Translations under genes and position numbers: made by a program
Shown here: positions 13,194 through 20,845 of the stretch, piece after piece
How positions within the stretch are numbered: position 1 is the stretch's first letter
Layout: every line of letters starts with the position of its first letter
Notes under the pieces: generated by a model
Told to the model about the DNA's origin: nothing
The model's database searches: none
What the model saw: only the letters and a program-made list of their open reading frames with translations
Virus record (IMG/VR): IMGVR_UViG_3300005941_000032
Location: 1 to 27,479 of that record
Length of the DNA stretch: 27,479 bases
Source of the DNA: a virus
Direction: 5' to 3' (one strand)

Positions 13194-13364
13194 TTATATT
13201 ACTCCATTTTCCATAAGTTGAAAGATTTCAGTTGCAGTTGCATTGAACTCTTCTTGCGAAGATTGAGAGAAGTCAAAGCCAAGACCACCCATGTTATCAA
13301 AGATTTTTTCTGCATAGTCGAATGTGCAGTTGAACATTTTTTCGATTTCACGAATATAAAGCAT
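13194..13364 (-). CDS. Small protein of unknown function (56 aa)
   Basis: A 56-residue helical, acidic protein (MLYIREIEKMFNCTFDYAEK onward). The start is set by the TAATG overlap with the upstream stop and a GAGGT site 8 bases before it. A longer in-frame opening exists but lies inside the previous gene. Nothing in it is recognisable. Confidence 0.6.
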   Translation of the reverse strand: MLYIREIEKMFNCTFDYAEKIFDNMGGLGFDFSQSSQEEFNATATEIFQLMENGVI

Positions 13365-13567
13365 TACCAGATTACCTCCTCGGTTACAATCATGCGACGA
13401 CCTAAGTTTTGTTCTACGCAATTTTCGGTGTAAGTTTTCACGGCACCATCGTCGTACATAACGCTAATAAGTGTTTCGCCATCCGCATCATCGTGAATAG
13501 AAGTGATTTCACCTTTTGCAGTATAATCTCTATATTGACGAATAATTCCCATTCCAACTTCAAACAT
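13364..13567 (-). CDS. Small beta-type protein of unknown function (67 aa)
   Basis: A 67-residue protein whose sequence, with repeated short beta strands and Gly/Asp turns (GEITSIHDDADGETLISVMYDDGAVKTY), looks like a small SH3- or KOW-like barrel. That is a visual impression only. The ribosome binding site AAAGGAG is strong. It is the first gene after the TGTACA promoter at 13591-13619, so it leads the operon down to 12501. Confidence 0.65.
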   Translation of the reverse strand: MFEVGMGIIRQYRDYTAKGEITSIHDDADGETLISVMYDDGAVKTYTENCVEQNLGRRMIVTEEVIW

Positions 13568-13590
13568 TGTTTTCTCCTTTTGTTATAACC

Positions 13591-13619
13591 TTTATAACAC
13601 GTTTAAAAAGCAATGTACA
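13591..13619 (-). promoter_or_regulatory. Promoter-like site, TGTACA-17-TATAAA
   Basis: Leftward TGTACA (13619-13614), a 17-base spacer starting TTGCTTTTT, and TATAAA (13596-13591). It directly abuts the terminator at 13621-13646, so one transcript ends where the next begins. Confidence 0.7.
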
Positions 13620-13620
13620 C

Positions 13621-13646
13621 AAAAAAATGCGCCGAAGCGCATTTTT
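13621..13646 (-). terminator. Intrinsic terminator with UUCG tetraloop
   Basis: On the minus strand ATGCGC-TTCG-GCGCAT forms a 6-bp stem capped by a C(UUCG)G tetraloop, followed by T6 to T7. A-runs on the other side make it bidirectional. It ends the transcript that carries MazG and the Na/Pi transporter gene. Confidence 0.85.
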
Positions 13647-13676
13647 GTTTTGTTTGTAATCAATGACTTAGAATTT

Positions 13677-14159
13677 TTATCCAAATCTAGCTAAATACTG
13701 CGCTATTCGTCCAACAAAAGGTAGTAGCATAAGAGCCATAAGTAGGTTCATTCCAGTATGTGCCATTGCAATTCGTAGCGTATCACCTTTAGGCATTCCA
13801 TCAGAGACAAATAAACCAGCCAGCCATATTGTACCTGTCGTACCAATATTAGCACCAAGAACGCATGCAATAGCTGCAGGCAGCGGTAAAGCACCAGAAG
13901 CAACTAATGCAATAATAGCAGTAGTAGATAGTGAAGATGATTGCCATAGCAATGTCATGATAATTCCACCAAAAAACATATAGATCGGACTACCTAGAAA
14001 CCAGTTAAGGTGTTCCATATTCCCCATAGATTTCATTCCACCTGAGAATGTCTTAAGTCCAATATAAAAAATGACCAGCCCAACAAGGGCTGTTATCATC
14101 GGGTTTCCTAGATCCATTTTCTTCACCTTTTTCCAAAGTTTTTCACCTTCATTTTTCAT
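13677..14159 (-). CDS. Half-length Na/Pi cotransporter (NptA/PF02690 type, 160 aa)
   Basis: Four or so hydrophobic helices. One copy of the family signature is present, LLWQSSSLSTTAIIALVASG (QSSS at 73-76), followed by AIACVLGANIGTTGT. Full NptA-type carriers have two such inverted repeats and often a PhoU-like tail. This protein has only one, so it would have to dimerise or pair with a host protein, or act otherwise. The frame looks intact, so it is a short form rather than a visible break. Start 14159 overlaps the MazG stop (TAATG). An ATG at 14117 with AAGGTGAAG upstream is an alternative, giving 146 residues. Confidence 0.75.
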   Translation of the reverse strand: MKNEGEKLWKKVKKMDLGNPMITALVGLVIFYIGLKTFSGGMKSMGNMEHLNWFLGSPIYMFFGGIIMTLLWQSSSLSTTAIIALVASGALPLPAAIACVLGANIGTTGTIWLAGLFVSDGMPKGDTLRIAMAHTGMNLLMALMLLPFVGRIAQYLARFG

Positions 14160-14569
14160 TAGACGATACTCGGCAGATCGCCATGATTGCCTTCGTGTGA
14201 TGGCCCTTGCCAACCACTTGGCTTTAGTAAATCGGGCAATCCAAAACGATTAGGGCGACCAGGCTTTACGCCTGGCTCTTTTGCCATATTAGCTTGGTAT
14301 ATAGCATCCCATGCTTTATTAGCATCAACACCCATAATATCAAGAGTGCCGATAGCAAATACGCACATATCAATTAGACCATCAACGACTTCCTCTGCAT
14401 CAGAATTATTAATAGCAGACAATGTCTCTTGGTATTCTTCACCGATCATAAGCATACGAAACATGAGATATTTCTGCATAAGATCTTTATTTTCTTTATT
14501 GGCTTCAAACCACTCACGTACGCCGAATTTGTTATGCATCATGTACATGTCATTAGCAAAATCACTCAT
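14159..14569 (-). CDS. MazG-like nucleotide pyrophosphohydrolase (136 aa)
   Basis: It hydrolyses nucleoside triphosphates to monophosphates. The metal-binding pattern EExxE...ExxD is clear: GEEYQE (Glu44, 45, 48) and AEEVVDGLIDM (Glu60, Asp63). QANMAKEPGVKPGRPNRFG near the C-terminus is typical of the phage MazG/phosphoribosyl-ATP pyrophosphatase-like branch. GGAG stands 7 bases before the ATG at 14569, so I prefer it to the ATG at 14581. In T4-like phages such enzymes clear unwanted dNTPs or change (p)ppGpp-related signalling; which applies here is unknown. A TGTACA-type promoter lies just upstream. Confidence 0.85.
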   Translation of the reverse strand: MSDFANDMYMMHNKFGVREWFEANKENKDLMQKYLMFRMLMIGEEYQETLSAINNSDAEEVVDGLIDMCVFAIGTLDIMGVDANKAWDAIYQANMAKEPGVKPGRPNRFGLPDLLKPSGWQGPSHEGNHGDLPSIV

Positions 14570-14595
14570 TTTATTCTCCATATTTAATATAATTT

Positions 14596-14624
14596 ATTCT
14601 ACAATATTTTACAAGCATTGTACA
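14596..14624 (-). promoter_or_regulatory. Promoter-like site, TGTACA-17-TAGAAT
   Basis: Leftward TGTACA (14624-14619), spacer of 17 beginning ATGCTTGT, and TAGAAT (14601-14596), about 27 bases before the MazG start. It lies in the short gap after the gene ending at 14627. Confidence 0.7.
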
Positions 14625-14626
14625 TA

Positions 14627-14869
14627 CTATAATAATCCAAGCTGAAAGTTTCCATCAAGTTTTTTAATTCCTAACGCCCAATTCTGCGCAGCGTCTTCAA
14701 CATAGCGTGTGGTCTTATTGGGGAAATCCTCTTCGAAAAACTTAACATCATTATCATCAAAGTATTTTATAAAAGCCACTTCTTCTTTAAAGTCCATCCA
14801 TACTTCCGCATATCCCTTTCCGCTATCTGCGTGAAAGGTGCTAATCTTTCTTTGACGACCGTGAAACAT
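14627..14869 (-). CDS. Small protein of unknown function (80 aa)
   Basis: An 80-residue acidic protein with a beta-rich N-terminal half (ISTFHADSGKGYAEVWMDFKEEVAFIKYFDD) and a helical C-terminus ending YVEDAAQNWALGIKKLD. I have an impression of a small protein conserved in marine T4-like phages, but cannot name a family. The start is supported by AAAGGAG. It follows thyX with 3 bases between. Confidence 0.65.
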   Translation of the reverse strand: MFHGRQRKISTFHADSGKGYAEVWMDFKEEVAFIKYFDDNDVKFFEEDFPNKTTRYVEDAAQNWALGIKKLDGNFQLGLL

Positions 14870-14872
14870 ATT

Positions 14873-15559
14873 TTACTCCTTTATAAAGTCTATGATACTA
14901 GGATATATTATACTTATGGCGTTCGCTATTTCTTTTGCCAGGTCCATGTGCTCTTGTTGTGTACCATTTGAGGATCTTAGATCAATATAGTGAATCCATG
15001 ACCTAATAGTACCATTTACGTAGAGCCGAGAGACAGTATTTCCTTCTGGTAAAACTGCACGGGCTTGCTCTTTCGCAATACCGTTTGCTAGTGCCCAGCT
15101 GTATGCCGCCTTTGAGCAGGCGATCACATCGGCTTGCATCTCAGCCCAACGTTCTTGTAGATCGGCATCATCTGTTACGACAGAGTTTTGACGATTTTTA
15201 GGATCTTGCATTCGAGCATCACGAATTACAAAATTATCATTAAGATCACGGATGTCAGCATACCGCTGAGAAAACTCTTGAAACGAAAATGATCGGTGAC
15301 GTAGAAACTGTCTAGCGATATCTCTTGTTGTTTCAATTTCCATGGTAACAGAAGCCATTTCAAACGGAGACCAATGCTTATGCTCAATAAGATAATTAAG
15401 AAGTTTTGCTGTAGTTTTTGTATTACTTTGATTATTTGGATTTGATACTCGAGCGCAATACGCAATCAAATCTTGAATGTTATCTAAACCCATAATACCA
15501 AGATCACCTGAGTGAACATGTCTTACTGGTTGAGTATATGATAGGAGACGAGTTTTCAT
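14873..15559 (-). CDS. thyX: Flavin-dependent thymidylate synthase ThyX (228 aa)
   Basis: It makes dTMP from dUMP using FAD, NADPH and methylene-tetrahydrofolate. The ThyX motif RHR-x7-S is exact: RHRSFSFQEFS at residues 87-97, followed by QRY. HWSPFEMASVTMEIE before it and the C-terminal NGTIRSWIHYIDLR with RSSNGTQQEH are family features that bind FAD and dUMP. The length is typical. The start ATG overlaps the stop of the small basic gene upstream (TAATG). With the dCMP deaminase it forms a full dCMP-to-dTMP route, leaving the ThyA-family protein at 11484-12197 free for another role. Confidence 0.95.
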   Translation of the reverse strand: MKTRLLSYTQPVRHVHSGDLGIMGLDNIQDLIAYCARVSNPNNQSNTKTTAKLLNYLIEHKHWSPFEMASVTMEIETTRDIARQFLRHRSFSFQEFSQRYADIRDLNDNFVIRDARMQDPKNRQNSVVTDDADLQERWAEMQADVIACSKAAYSWALANGIAKEQARAVLPEGNTVSRLYVNGTIRSWIHYIDLRSSNGTQQEHMDLAKEIANAISIIYPSIIDFIKE

Positions 15560-15675
15560 TACTTACCTTGACCTCTGTACTTTTTAAAACTTCTTTTCTT
15601 TGATTTGTTCATAGAAGACGTTTTAACATTACGACTTCCGATACTTGTCTTTTTATTTTTTTCTATTACAGCCAT
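15559..15675 (-). CDS. Very small basic protein (38 aa), phage-conserved type
   Basis: It encodes 38 residues, mostly Lys, Arg and Ser, with the tail SSMNKSKKRSFKKYRGQGK. That tail is a pattern I associate with a tiny protein found in many T4-like phages, though from memory. AAAGGAAAT precedes the ATG, and the stop overlaps the thyX start (TAATG), so it is well supported as a real gene although very short. The net charge suggests nucleic-acid binding. Function is unknown. Confidence 0.7.
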   Translation of the reverse strand: MAVIEKNKKTSIGSRNVKTSSMNKSKKRSFKKYRGQGK

Positions 15676-15688
15676 TATTTATTTCCTT

Positions 15689-17056
15689 TCATTGTATTTT
15701 AAAGTCCTTAAACCTTTGGTTCATTTCAGTTTTATCAAAAGTGGGAACATCATTTACTACACCTTCAGTTCCATTTTCTTCATCTATCAGCCTCATACGA
15801 GATTTATCAATTCCAATAACAAATCTCTTATTGTTATTAGGATCGTTATATCTATTCTTTAATTGTTTAACCATTATTTGGCCTTGAGCTTCAAGCTCTT
15901 CTGAAGATATAAGGGCAAACATTAGATCTGCCGTTGCGGGTAATCCAAAAGACTCGCTCGTATCTTCAAGCCCAGGATCCGAGCTACCAAAACCACTACG
16001 CGTCGTTTGCGTTGCAGATACAAGCGGGACGTTAAACTCAACTGCAAGTCCTCGTAATTCTTCAGCAATTGCTTTGATATAAGTGTAAGAGTTAATTGCA
16101 CCACCCATTCCTTTCATTCGAGAAGAAGAACATATATTAAGGTAATCAATAAATATCATTTCTGGCACAAAGTTCTTCTTGAGTTTAAGCTCATTTAACA
16201 GTGCTCTAAAATGGCCTGTATGAGCAGAACCAGTGGGATATTCTTTGATAATGAGCTTGCCGTTTGTTCTAGATGCGAGCTTATCTACCTTCGAAGTTAG
16301 CATCTCTTTAGTGATATGCTGTAGCTGGTCAAGAGGGATATTTAGCAGATTGGCATCAATCCGTTCTGCAATACGTTCTTCTGCCATTTCCATAGTTATG
16401 TATAATACGTTTTTACCTTGAGTTAAAACATTACCTGCCATGTGGCACATAAACAATGATTTACCTACACCTGTACCAGCAAGAGCAATGTTAAGAGTTT
16501 TGTTAGGTAATCCGCCTTTTGTGATTTGATTAAAGTATTCTAAATCAAAAGGAATACGCTCTTCATCTTCATGATAAAAATCATATCGTTTTTCAACATC
16601 TTCAATATAGTCGTGACCTACTGAAGGATCAAAGGTTACTGCTAAAGCTTTTGTTAGGAGATCTGGCATAGCATTCTTAGTAAGAGACTTATGCTTCCCA
16701 TCAATAATACTTATTGATTCCATGACAGCATTATGAATAGCCCTATCTTGACACCATTTTTCAGTAGTGCTCATAAGCCATTCTTGATCAGCATTATCCT
16801 TTTCAAACAGCACTGGAATAATCTCCATGGCTGCACCATACATATCTTGATTAAACCTATCAGATCCATCGACTTCAATCTTAAGAGAATCTTTAGTCGG
16901 CAGTGTATTGAATTTTGCTACATATGCTGCAGCTTCTTTAAAAAGAAGATTGTAAACTCCTTGAAAATAATCTGGCTGAATAAACGGTAGAACCTTACGC
17001 ATATAAGATTCGTTATTCAACACATTTCGTAATATTACTTGTTCTACGTTACTCAT
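15689..17056 (-). CDS. Replicative DNA helicase, T4 gp41 / DnaB type (455 aa)
   Basis: Hexameric 5'-3' helicase of the replication fork. After an N-terminal helical domain (to about 165) the RecA-like motor follows. Walker A is AGTGVGKS (193-200), Walker B IFIDYLN (Asp304), with a TQTTRSG motif later and a C-terminal KSRM element. Its size and its place two genes after uvsX match T4 gene 41. It overlaps the small gene upstream by 8 bases. It should work with the AEP-like primase and gp43-type polymerase encoded upstream. Confidence 0.92.
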   Translation of the reverse strand: MSNVEQVILRNVLNNESYMRKVLPFIQPDYFQGVYNLLFKEAAAYVAKFNTLPTKDSLKIEVDGSDRFNQDMYGAAMEIIPVLFEKDNADQEWLMSTTEKWCQDRAIHNAVMESISIIDGKHKSLTKNAMPDLLTKALAVTFDPSVGHDYIEDVEKRYDFYHEDEERIPFDLEYFNQITKGGLPNKTLNIALAGTGVGKSLFMCHMAGNVLTQGKNVLYITMEMAEERIAERIDANLLNIPLDQLQHITKEMLTSKVDKLASRTNGKLIIKEYPTGSAHTGHFRALLNELKLKKNFVPEMIFIDYLNICSSSRMKGMGGAINSYTYIKAIAEELRGLAVEFNVPLVSATQTTRSGFGSSDPGLEDTSESFGLPATADLMFALISSEELEAQGQIMVKQLKNRYNDPNNNKRFVIGIDKSRMRLIDEENGTEGVVNDVPTFDKTEMNQRFKDFKIQ

Positions 17057-17321
17057 TTTGCCCCATCGCGCTAGCCTGTTCTAATACATCATATAGTATA
17101 CTGCCTACGTTCTTTTGTAAACCAATATCTTCATCAGGAACTAAATCTTCTATAGGTGAGGAGATTACTTCAAAATTAAAGCTTAAAGACTCATCTCCTT
17201 CATTTACTGCTAAAGCTCCGAACTGAAACACAGTCTCTATATAATCTCCTGTTTTTATTCTTATATTCCAGTTATCTTGACCCTCAACTGGAATAAATTC
17301 ATAATCAGTGTTTTCTTTCAT
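17049..17321 (-). CDS. Small acidic protein between uvsX and helicase genes (90 aa)
   Basis: A 90-residue acidic protein, with a beta-rich first part (YEFIPVEGQDNWNIRIKTGDYIETVFQFG) and a helical end. In T4 the position between uvsX and gene 41 is held by gene 40, a head-vertex assembly factor. The present protein is shorter and I see no convincing similarity, so the link is by position only. Its start overlaps the uvsX stop and its end overlaps the helicase start. Confidence 0.65.
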   Translation of the reverse strand: MKENTDYEFIPVEGQDNWNIRIKTGDYIETVFQFGALAVNEGDESLSFNFEVISSPIEDLVPDEDIGLQKNVGSILYDVLEQASAMGQNE

Positions 17322-18367
17322 TATGCTTCTTCCACAATCTTATCCATATCTACTAGAGATTGATGACCAATACTGTATTGTTTTTTCAAGAAGTCTTTAA
17401 AATCTGTATTAGCAAAGATTGGACTCCAGAAGGATTCATCAAGAGTGTCAGCGTGCCGAACCTTATGTCCAATTTCTCCAGTACTTTGATCAACCGCAGC
17501 ATACCAGCCATTGGAAGGCTTAGTGACATAATTACCAGCAAGAGCACAATCGAGCAAGCCAGAGTACTTACGGACACCACCATCCCAAGAGACAGTGATA
17601 GGAATTTTAGATTTTTCTTTAACATAACGGCTTTTCTCCACGTTAATTACGAAATGATAACCTTGTATTTCTGTACCCTTTTTATCTTGTTGACGACCTA
17701 AGATCCAAATATTATCTGCAGAATAATAAATTCCGGTGCCACCACCTACAATGGCTTTTGGAAACAAGCCAATTTCCATATACGTATGGTTAACAGCAAT
17801 CAGAGGAATATTCTTCATTGTAAGATATGGTGTCGACATACGAAATAAACCTTTTAAAGCTTTCGCACGTGACATATCTGCTACTGATTTTTCATTGATT
17901 GCATCATCTAGCTCTTTCTTAGAAGCTAAGTTACCAATAGAATCAATTACAACAATTACTTTGTCATCTCTCGAAATTTCTTCTAATTGAGAAATAAGAT
18001 CAAATTTAAGCTCTTCTACATTTGTAATTGGTGTATGTAAAATGCGGGTTGTATCAATATCAAACTGCTCGAAATAAGCTTGAGGAGAACCAAACTCTGA
18101 ATCATAAAATAGCATAACAGCTTCTGGGTGCTTTTTCAGATACGATGCTGCCATCAGTAAAGCAAACGATGTTTTAAAATGTTTTGAAGGCCCAGCCAGT
18201 ACTGTAAGTCCAGGTGCCAGTCCTCCATCGACAGAACCTGAAAGTGCTACGTTAATCATAGGTACATCAGTTGGTGTCATATCTACTTCTGTAAAGAATT
18301 TTGAGTCCGCAAGAACTTCAGAAGTTTTGATTTTACTGTTTTTCTTCAGTTTGTCCATAATCGACAT
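17321..18367 (-). CDS. uvsX: UvsX recombinase (RecA family, 348 aa)
   Basis: Strand-exchange protein for recombination-dependent replication and repair. The Walker A loop AGPSKHFKTS (58-67) has the GPSKxFK form typical of T4 UvsX rather than bacterial RecA. VIVVIDSIGNLASKKEL is Walker B, and AVNHTYMEIGLFPKAIVGGG matches the DNA-binding-loop region. The length is close to T4 UvsX. The start lies 35 bases inside the UDP-sugar dehydrogenase gene, an unusually long overlap, with GGGAAATAG upstream; an ATG at 18358 is also possible. Confidence 0.93.
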   Translation of the reverse strand: MSIMDKLKKNSKIKTSEVLADSKFFTEVDMTPTDVPMINVALSGSVDGGLAPGLTVLAGPSKHFKTSFALLMAASYLKKHPEAVMLFYDSEFGSPQAYFEQFDIDTTRILHTPITNVEELKFDLISQLEEISRDDKVIVVIDSIGNLASKKELDDAINEKSVADMSRAKALKGLFRMSTPYLTMKNIPLIAVNHTYMEIGLFPKAIVGGGTGIYYSADNIWILGRQQDKKGTEIQGYHFVINVEKSRYVKEKSKIPITVSWDGGVRKYSGLLDCALAGNYVTKPSNGWYAAVDQSTGEIGHKVRHADTLDESFWSPIFANTDFKDFLKKQYSIGHQSLVDMDKIVEEA

Positions 18368-19181
18368 GTTGTTCTATTTCCCTTTGGTCTAATTCATATT
18401 GAGATCTGTATTCATTATTAATTCTAACACATTCTCCTAGTAATGTAAACCCTTTATCTAAATTAAATAACGCGCTTGTATCCTTTGGAAAGCAAGCTCC
18501 TCCGTATCCTCGCTTATTATCAAGCCCAGGAACTGCAGAATGAGATCTACCTATTCTACTATCCGATGTTATAGCATTCACTATCTTATTATAAGCTGCT
18601 TCGTTATTTTCTACTACATCATATAGCTGATTAAAAAACAGAACTTTCATAGCTAAGAAAGAGTTAATTCCATATTTTACAAAACTAGCGTCTACCGCAG
18701 ACATTCGATGTACTGGACAAGGTCTACAAAGGCTATATTCTTTATAGTAGAATTCTAGGTTGTCGATAAATCCGTCGTTTCCGCCAAAGATATGCTTATC
18801 AGGATTTATGAAATCATCTATAGCATTCTTTTCTGTTAAAAACTCTGGGTTATATACGATTCTAGTACCGCCCGAACCTACTACGAGTTTTTTAATTATA
18901 TCAGGAGTTACCGTAGATTTGATAACAATTATTCCGGACATTCGTTCTTTTAGCTCTTTAACTGTATCTACCAGAATGGTGGAATCTATAGAACCGTCTT
19001 TATTCATAGGAGTTGGTACACAAACAAACGTTATATTTTCTTCTAGATTAACGTCCTTTAAACTGTTATAGCAGGTTTTACCGTATTTAGGATCAACAAT
19101 TTGCATTCTTACTTTAGGAGTTCTAAATCCATACTCTACAGCTCTACCCACAAAACCATAGCCAACTATAGTTATTTTCAT
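18333..19181 (-). CDS. UDP-glucose/GDP-mannose dehydrogenase family, short form (282 aa)
   Basis: NAD-dependent oxidation of a nucleotide sugar to its uronic acid. The Rossmann start VGYGFVG (6-12), CVPTP (54-58), YNPEFLTEKNAIDDFINP (110-127), FVKYGINSFLAMK (catalytic-type Lys169 and Asn173) and RGYGGACFPKD (nucleophile Cys230) are all present. Family members usually run to 390-450 residues with a C-terminal UDP-binding domain. That domain is mostly missing here: the chain ends about 50 residues after Cys230 in a charged tail. It may bind another substrate or act as a reduced version. It belongs to the sugar cassette upstream. Confidence 0.85.
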   Translation of the reverse strand: MKITIVGYGFVGRAVEYGFRTPKVRMQIVDPKYGKTCYNSLKDVNLEENITFVCVPTPMNKDGSIDSTILVDTVKELKERMSGIIVIKSTVTPDIIKKLVVGSGGTRIVYNPEFLTEKNAIDDFINPDKHIFGGNDGFIDNLEFYYKEYSLCRPCPVHRMSAVDASFVKYGINSFLAMKVLFFNQLYDVVENNEAAYNKIVNAITSDSRIGRSHSAVPGLDNKRGYGGACFPKDTSALFNLDKGFTLLGECVRINNEYRSQYELDQREIEQHVDYGQTEEKQ

Positions 19182-19615
19182 GTAAGACCTCCAATGTCTT
19201 TTTTAAGTTCTTCTCCATACACTCTATCGCGTAAATCGCTAGTGGAGAATCTATGGTCTCTTTTATTAAAATAAATTTCTATTCCTCGGGCAGAGCAAGT
19301 AGCTCTTCCAGTAAATTTTCCGTCTTTATATTCTTGACCTATAATTCTAACATCTATATCAAACATTTTTAAAATATCTTCTATGTCTGTTTCGGTCTCA
19401 TAGGGTATAATTTCATTTACATATTTTACAGCTTGTAGTTGCATCCATCTTTCTACTAGTGTTTGAACTGGTGTGTTTTTTTCAGATCTTTCCGCGGCAG
19501 GATTTACTTGTAAACCACAGATTAGATAATCACATTGATTTTTTGCTTCTCTTAGCATAGCGATATGACCTGCGTGTAACAAATCAAAAGTGCTAAATGT
19601 TATTCCTATAGCCAT
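19178..19615 (-). CDS. Nucleotidyltransferase of the cytidylyltransferase (TagD/RfaE-C) family (145 aa)
   Basis: It transfers a CMP- or AMP-type group to a sugar or polyol phosphate. Motifs: GITFSTFDLLHAGHIAML (the HxGH nucleotide site, His14 and His17) and, near the end, FSTSDLR, the counterpart of the ISTS/R motif. I start at MAIGITF (19615), the usual family N-terminus. The frame extends to an ATG at 19636 and a TTG at 19648, neither with a clear ribosome binding site. The stop overlaps the dehydrogenase start. The donor is uncertain: glycerol-3-phosphate or a heptose/Kdo-like sugar is possible given its neighbours. Confidence 0.8.
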   Translation of the reverse strand: MAIGITFSTFDLLHAGHIAMLREAKNQCDYLICGLQVNPAAERSEKNTPVQTLVERWMQLQAVKYVNEIIPYETETDIEDILKMFDIDVRIIGQEYKDGKFTGRATCSARGIEIYFNKRDHRFSTSDLRDRVYGEELKKDIGGLT

Positions 19616-19648
19616 AGCTCTTTTAAGACCTTCCATGTTGCTTGCCAA

Positions 19649-19825
19649 TTAGTCAATTGATATTTCCTCATCTTCTTCAAACTGAACAAACAATTTTAGT
19701 GTTCTCATATCGTCTTGAAGCTGTACTTTCACCTCACCTACTCGGTTTTTAGTGTATGAGCGACCATTGTTATCAATAACTTCTACTCTATTTACATCTA
19801 AAAACAGCTTATCAAGTACCATCAT
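19649..19825 (-). CDS. Small beta-type protein of unknown function (58 aa)
   Basis: A 58-residue protein with a beta-rich sequence (LFLDVNRVEVIDNNGRSYTK, then VGEVKVQLQDD, then LKLFVQF) and an acidic end. It starts with two adjacent ATG codons at 19825 and 19822, inside the end of the cupin gene, so translation is coupled. A longer in-frame opening to 19903 would lie inside the cupin gene. I do not recognise it. Confidence 0.6.
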   Translation of the reverse strand: MMVLDKLFLDVNRVEVIDNNGRSYTKNRVGEVKVQLQDDMRTLKLFVQFEEDEEISID

Positions 19826-20180
19826 GCTCAATCTCATCTTGGTGAAATCCAACACTTTCTCGTTCAATATCGTTATGATTAAACTCGGCCCAATATAGTT
19901 CATATGCTATACCATCTTCAACACACTCAAATTGATGATAAAGACCAGGTTTAACTTTATGATAATCGCCTTCTTCTAGAATAGTAACATCAACTAAATC
20001 GTAGTCGCGTTGCCATGTACGAATAAGCATTCTGCCTGACTCTACATAGAACCCATTCCACTTGTAGCGGTGCAAATGCTTCGAGCATACACCGCCTTCA
20101 AACATTTCAATACGGTGAAACTCTAAAGCGCCATTTGCTTCAATCAGTTCTGTCGTACCCCATACTTTTCCAGCTTTCAT
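19812..20180 (-). CDS. Cupin-domain protein (122 aa)
   Basis: A single cupin barrel. The metal-binding pattern is visible as CSKHLHRYKWNGFYVESG (His35, His37) with a second block VKPGLYHQF. It resembles the C-terminal domain of mannose-6-phosphate isomerase and other small sugar-binding cupins found in phages. It lies between KdsB and the cytidylyltransferase, overlapping KdsB by 4 bases, so a role in sugar isomerisation or sugar sensing for the same pathway is likely, though not proven. Confidence 0.75.
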   Translation of the reverse strand: MKAGKVWGTTELIEANGALEFHRIEMFEGGVCSKHLHRYKWNGFYVESGRMLIRTWQRDYDLVDVTILEEGDYHKVKPGLYHQFECVEDGIAYELYWAEFNHNDIERESVGFHQDEIEHDGT

Positions 20181-20845
20181 TTTTCATTCCACTTCTTTGC
20201 ATCTTCTGGTGTGTTGATTTCTACTCCGTTAAACTCACATGGAAATACACCGATATCCCATCCATTTTTTAACCAGCGGAGTTGTTCTAGTTCTTCAATA
20301 CGCTCTTCACGTGTGCCTGTCAAACCAGGATACATTTCTAACGCATTCCTCTTGTATCCATAAATTCCCAAGTGCCAATCACCATACCCAGTCATGCCTC
20401 TACCAAACCATAAACACTTATCTGCAGCTCTTACTAGTTTAACTGTATTAGGATCATTCTGTTGTTCCTCTGGCATCATAGCACACATAGTAGTAACAGG
20501 ATAGTTTTTTAAATGCCAAATCGTCTTTTCGATCATTTCCTCTGTCACATCAGGCATATCACCTTGAACATTAATATACTGGTCATACTTACGAATTAGA
20601 TTTATTGCGCCAGCACATCTTTCAGTTCCATTTTGGTAATCAGTATTATCTATCCTACAATCATTATCATTAAATAGATGCGCAATAGACATATCGTCTG
20701 TTAGTACATATGTGTCGTAGCCAGTTGCTACACACTTATCATATACTCGTTTAACCATAGGAACACCATCTAAAAGTGTTAGTGGCTTACCAGGAAAACG
20801 TGTGCTGCCGTATCTAGCCGGTATAAGAATAGCGGTGGATGTCAT
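20177..20845 (-). CDS. kdsB: CMP-Kdo synthetase, KdsB (222 aa)
   Basis: 3-deoxy-manno-octulosonate cytidylyltransferase: activates Kdo with CTP to CMP-Kdo for lipopolysaccharide core synthesis. The N-terminal nucleotide loop IPARYGSTRFPGKPL is the family signature, followed by YINVQGDMP with the metal-binding Asp, and LGIYGYKRNALE. It is slightly shorter than the bacterial enzyme (about 245-250 residues). It overlaps kdsA by 32 bases. With KdsA it supplies two steps of the Kdo pathway; the phosphatase and the transferase would come from the host. Confidence 0.9.
   Translation of the reverse strand: MTSTAILIPARYGSTRFPGKPLTLLDGVPMVKRVYDKCVATGYDTYVLTDDMSIAHLFNDNDCRIDNTDYQNGTERCAGAINLIRKYDQYINVQGDMPDVTEEMIEKTIWHLKNYPVTTMCAMMPEEQQNDPNTVKLVRAADKCLWFGRGMTGYGDWHLGIYGYKRNALEMYPGLTGTREERIEELEQLRWLKNGWDIGVFPCEFNGVEINTPEDAKKWNEK

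Noticed and set aside
17049-17321. Naming the small gene as T4 gene 40.
   Set aside because: Only its position fits; the length and sequence give no support.
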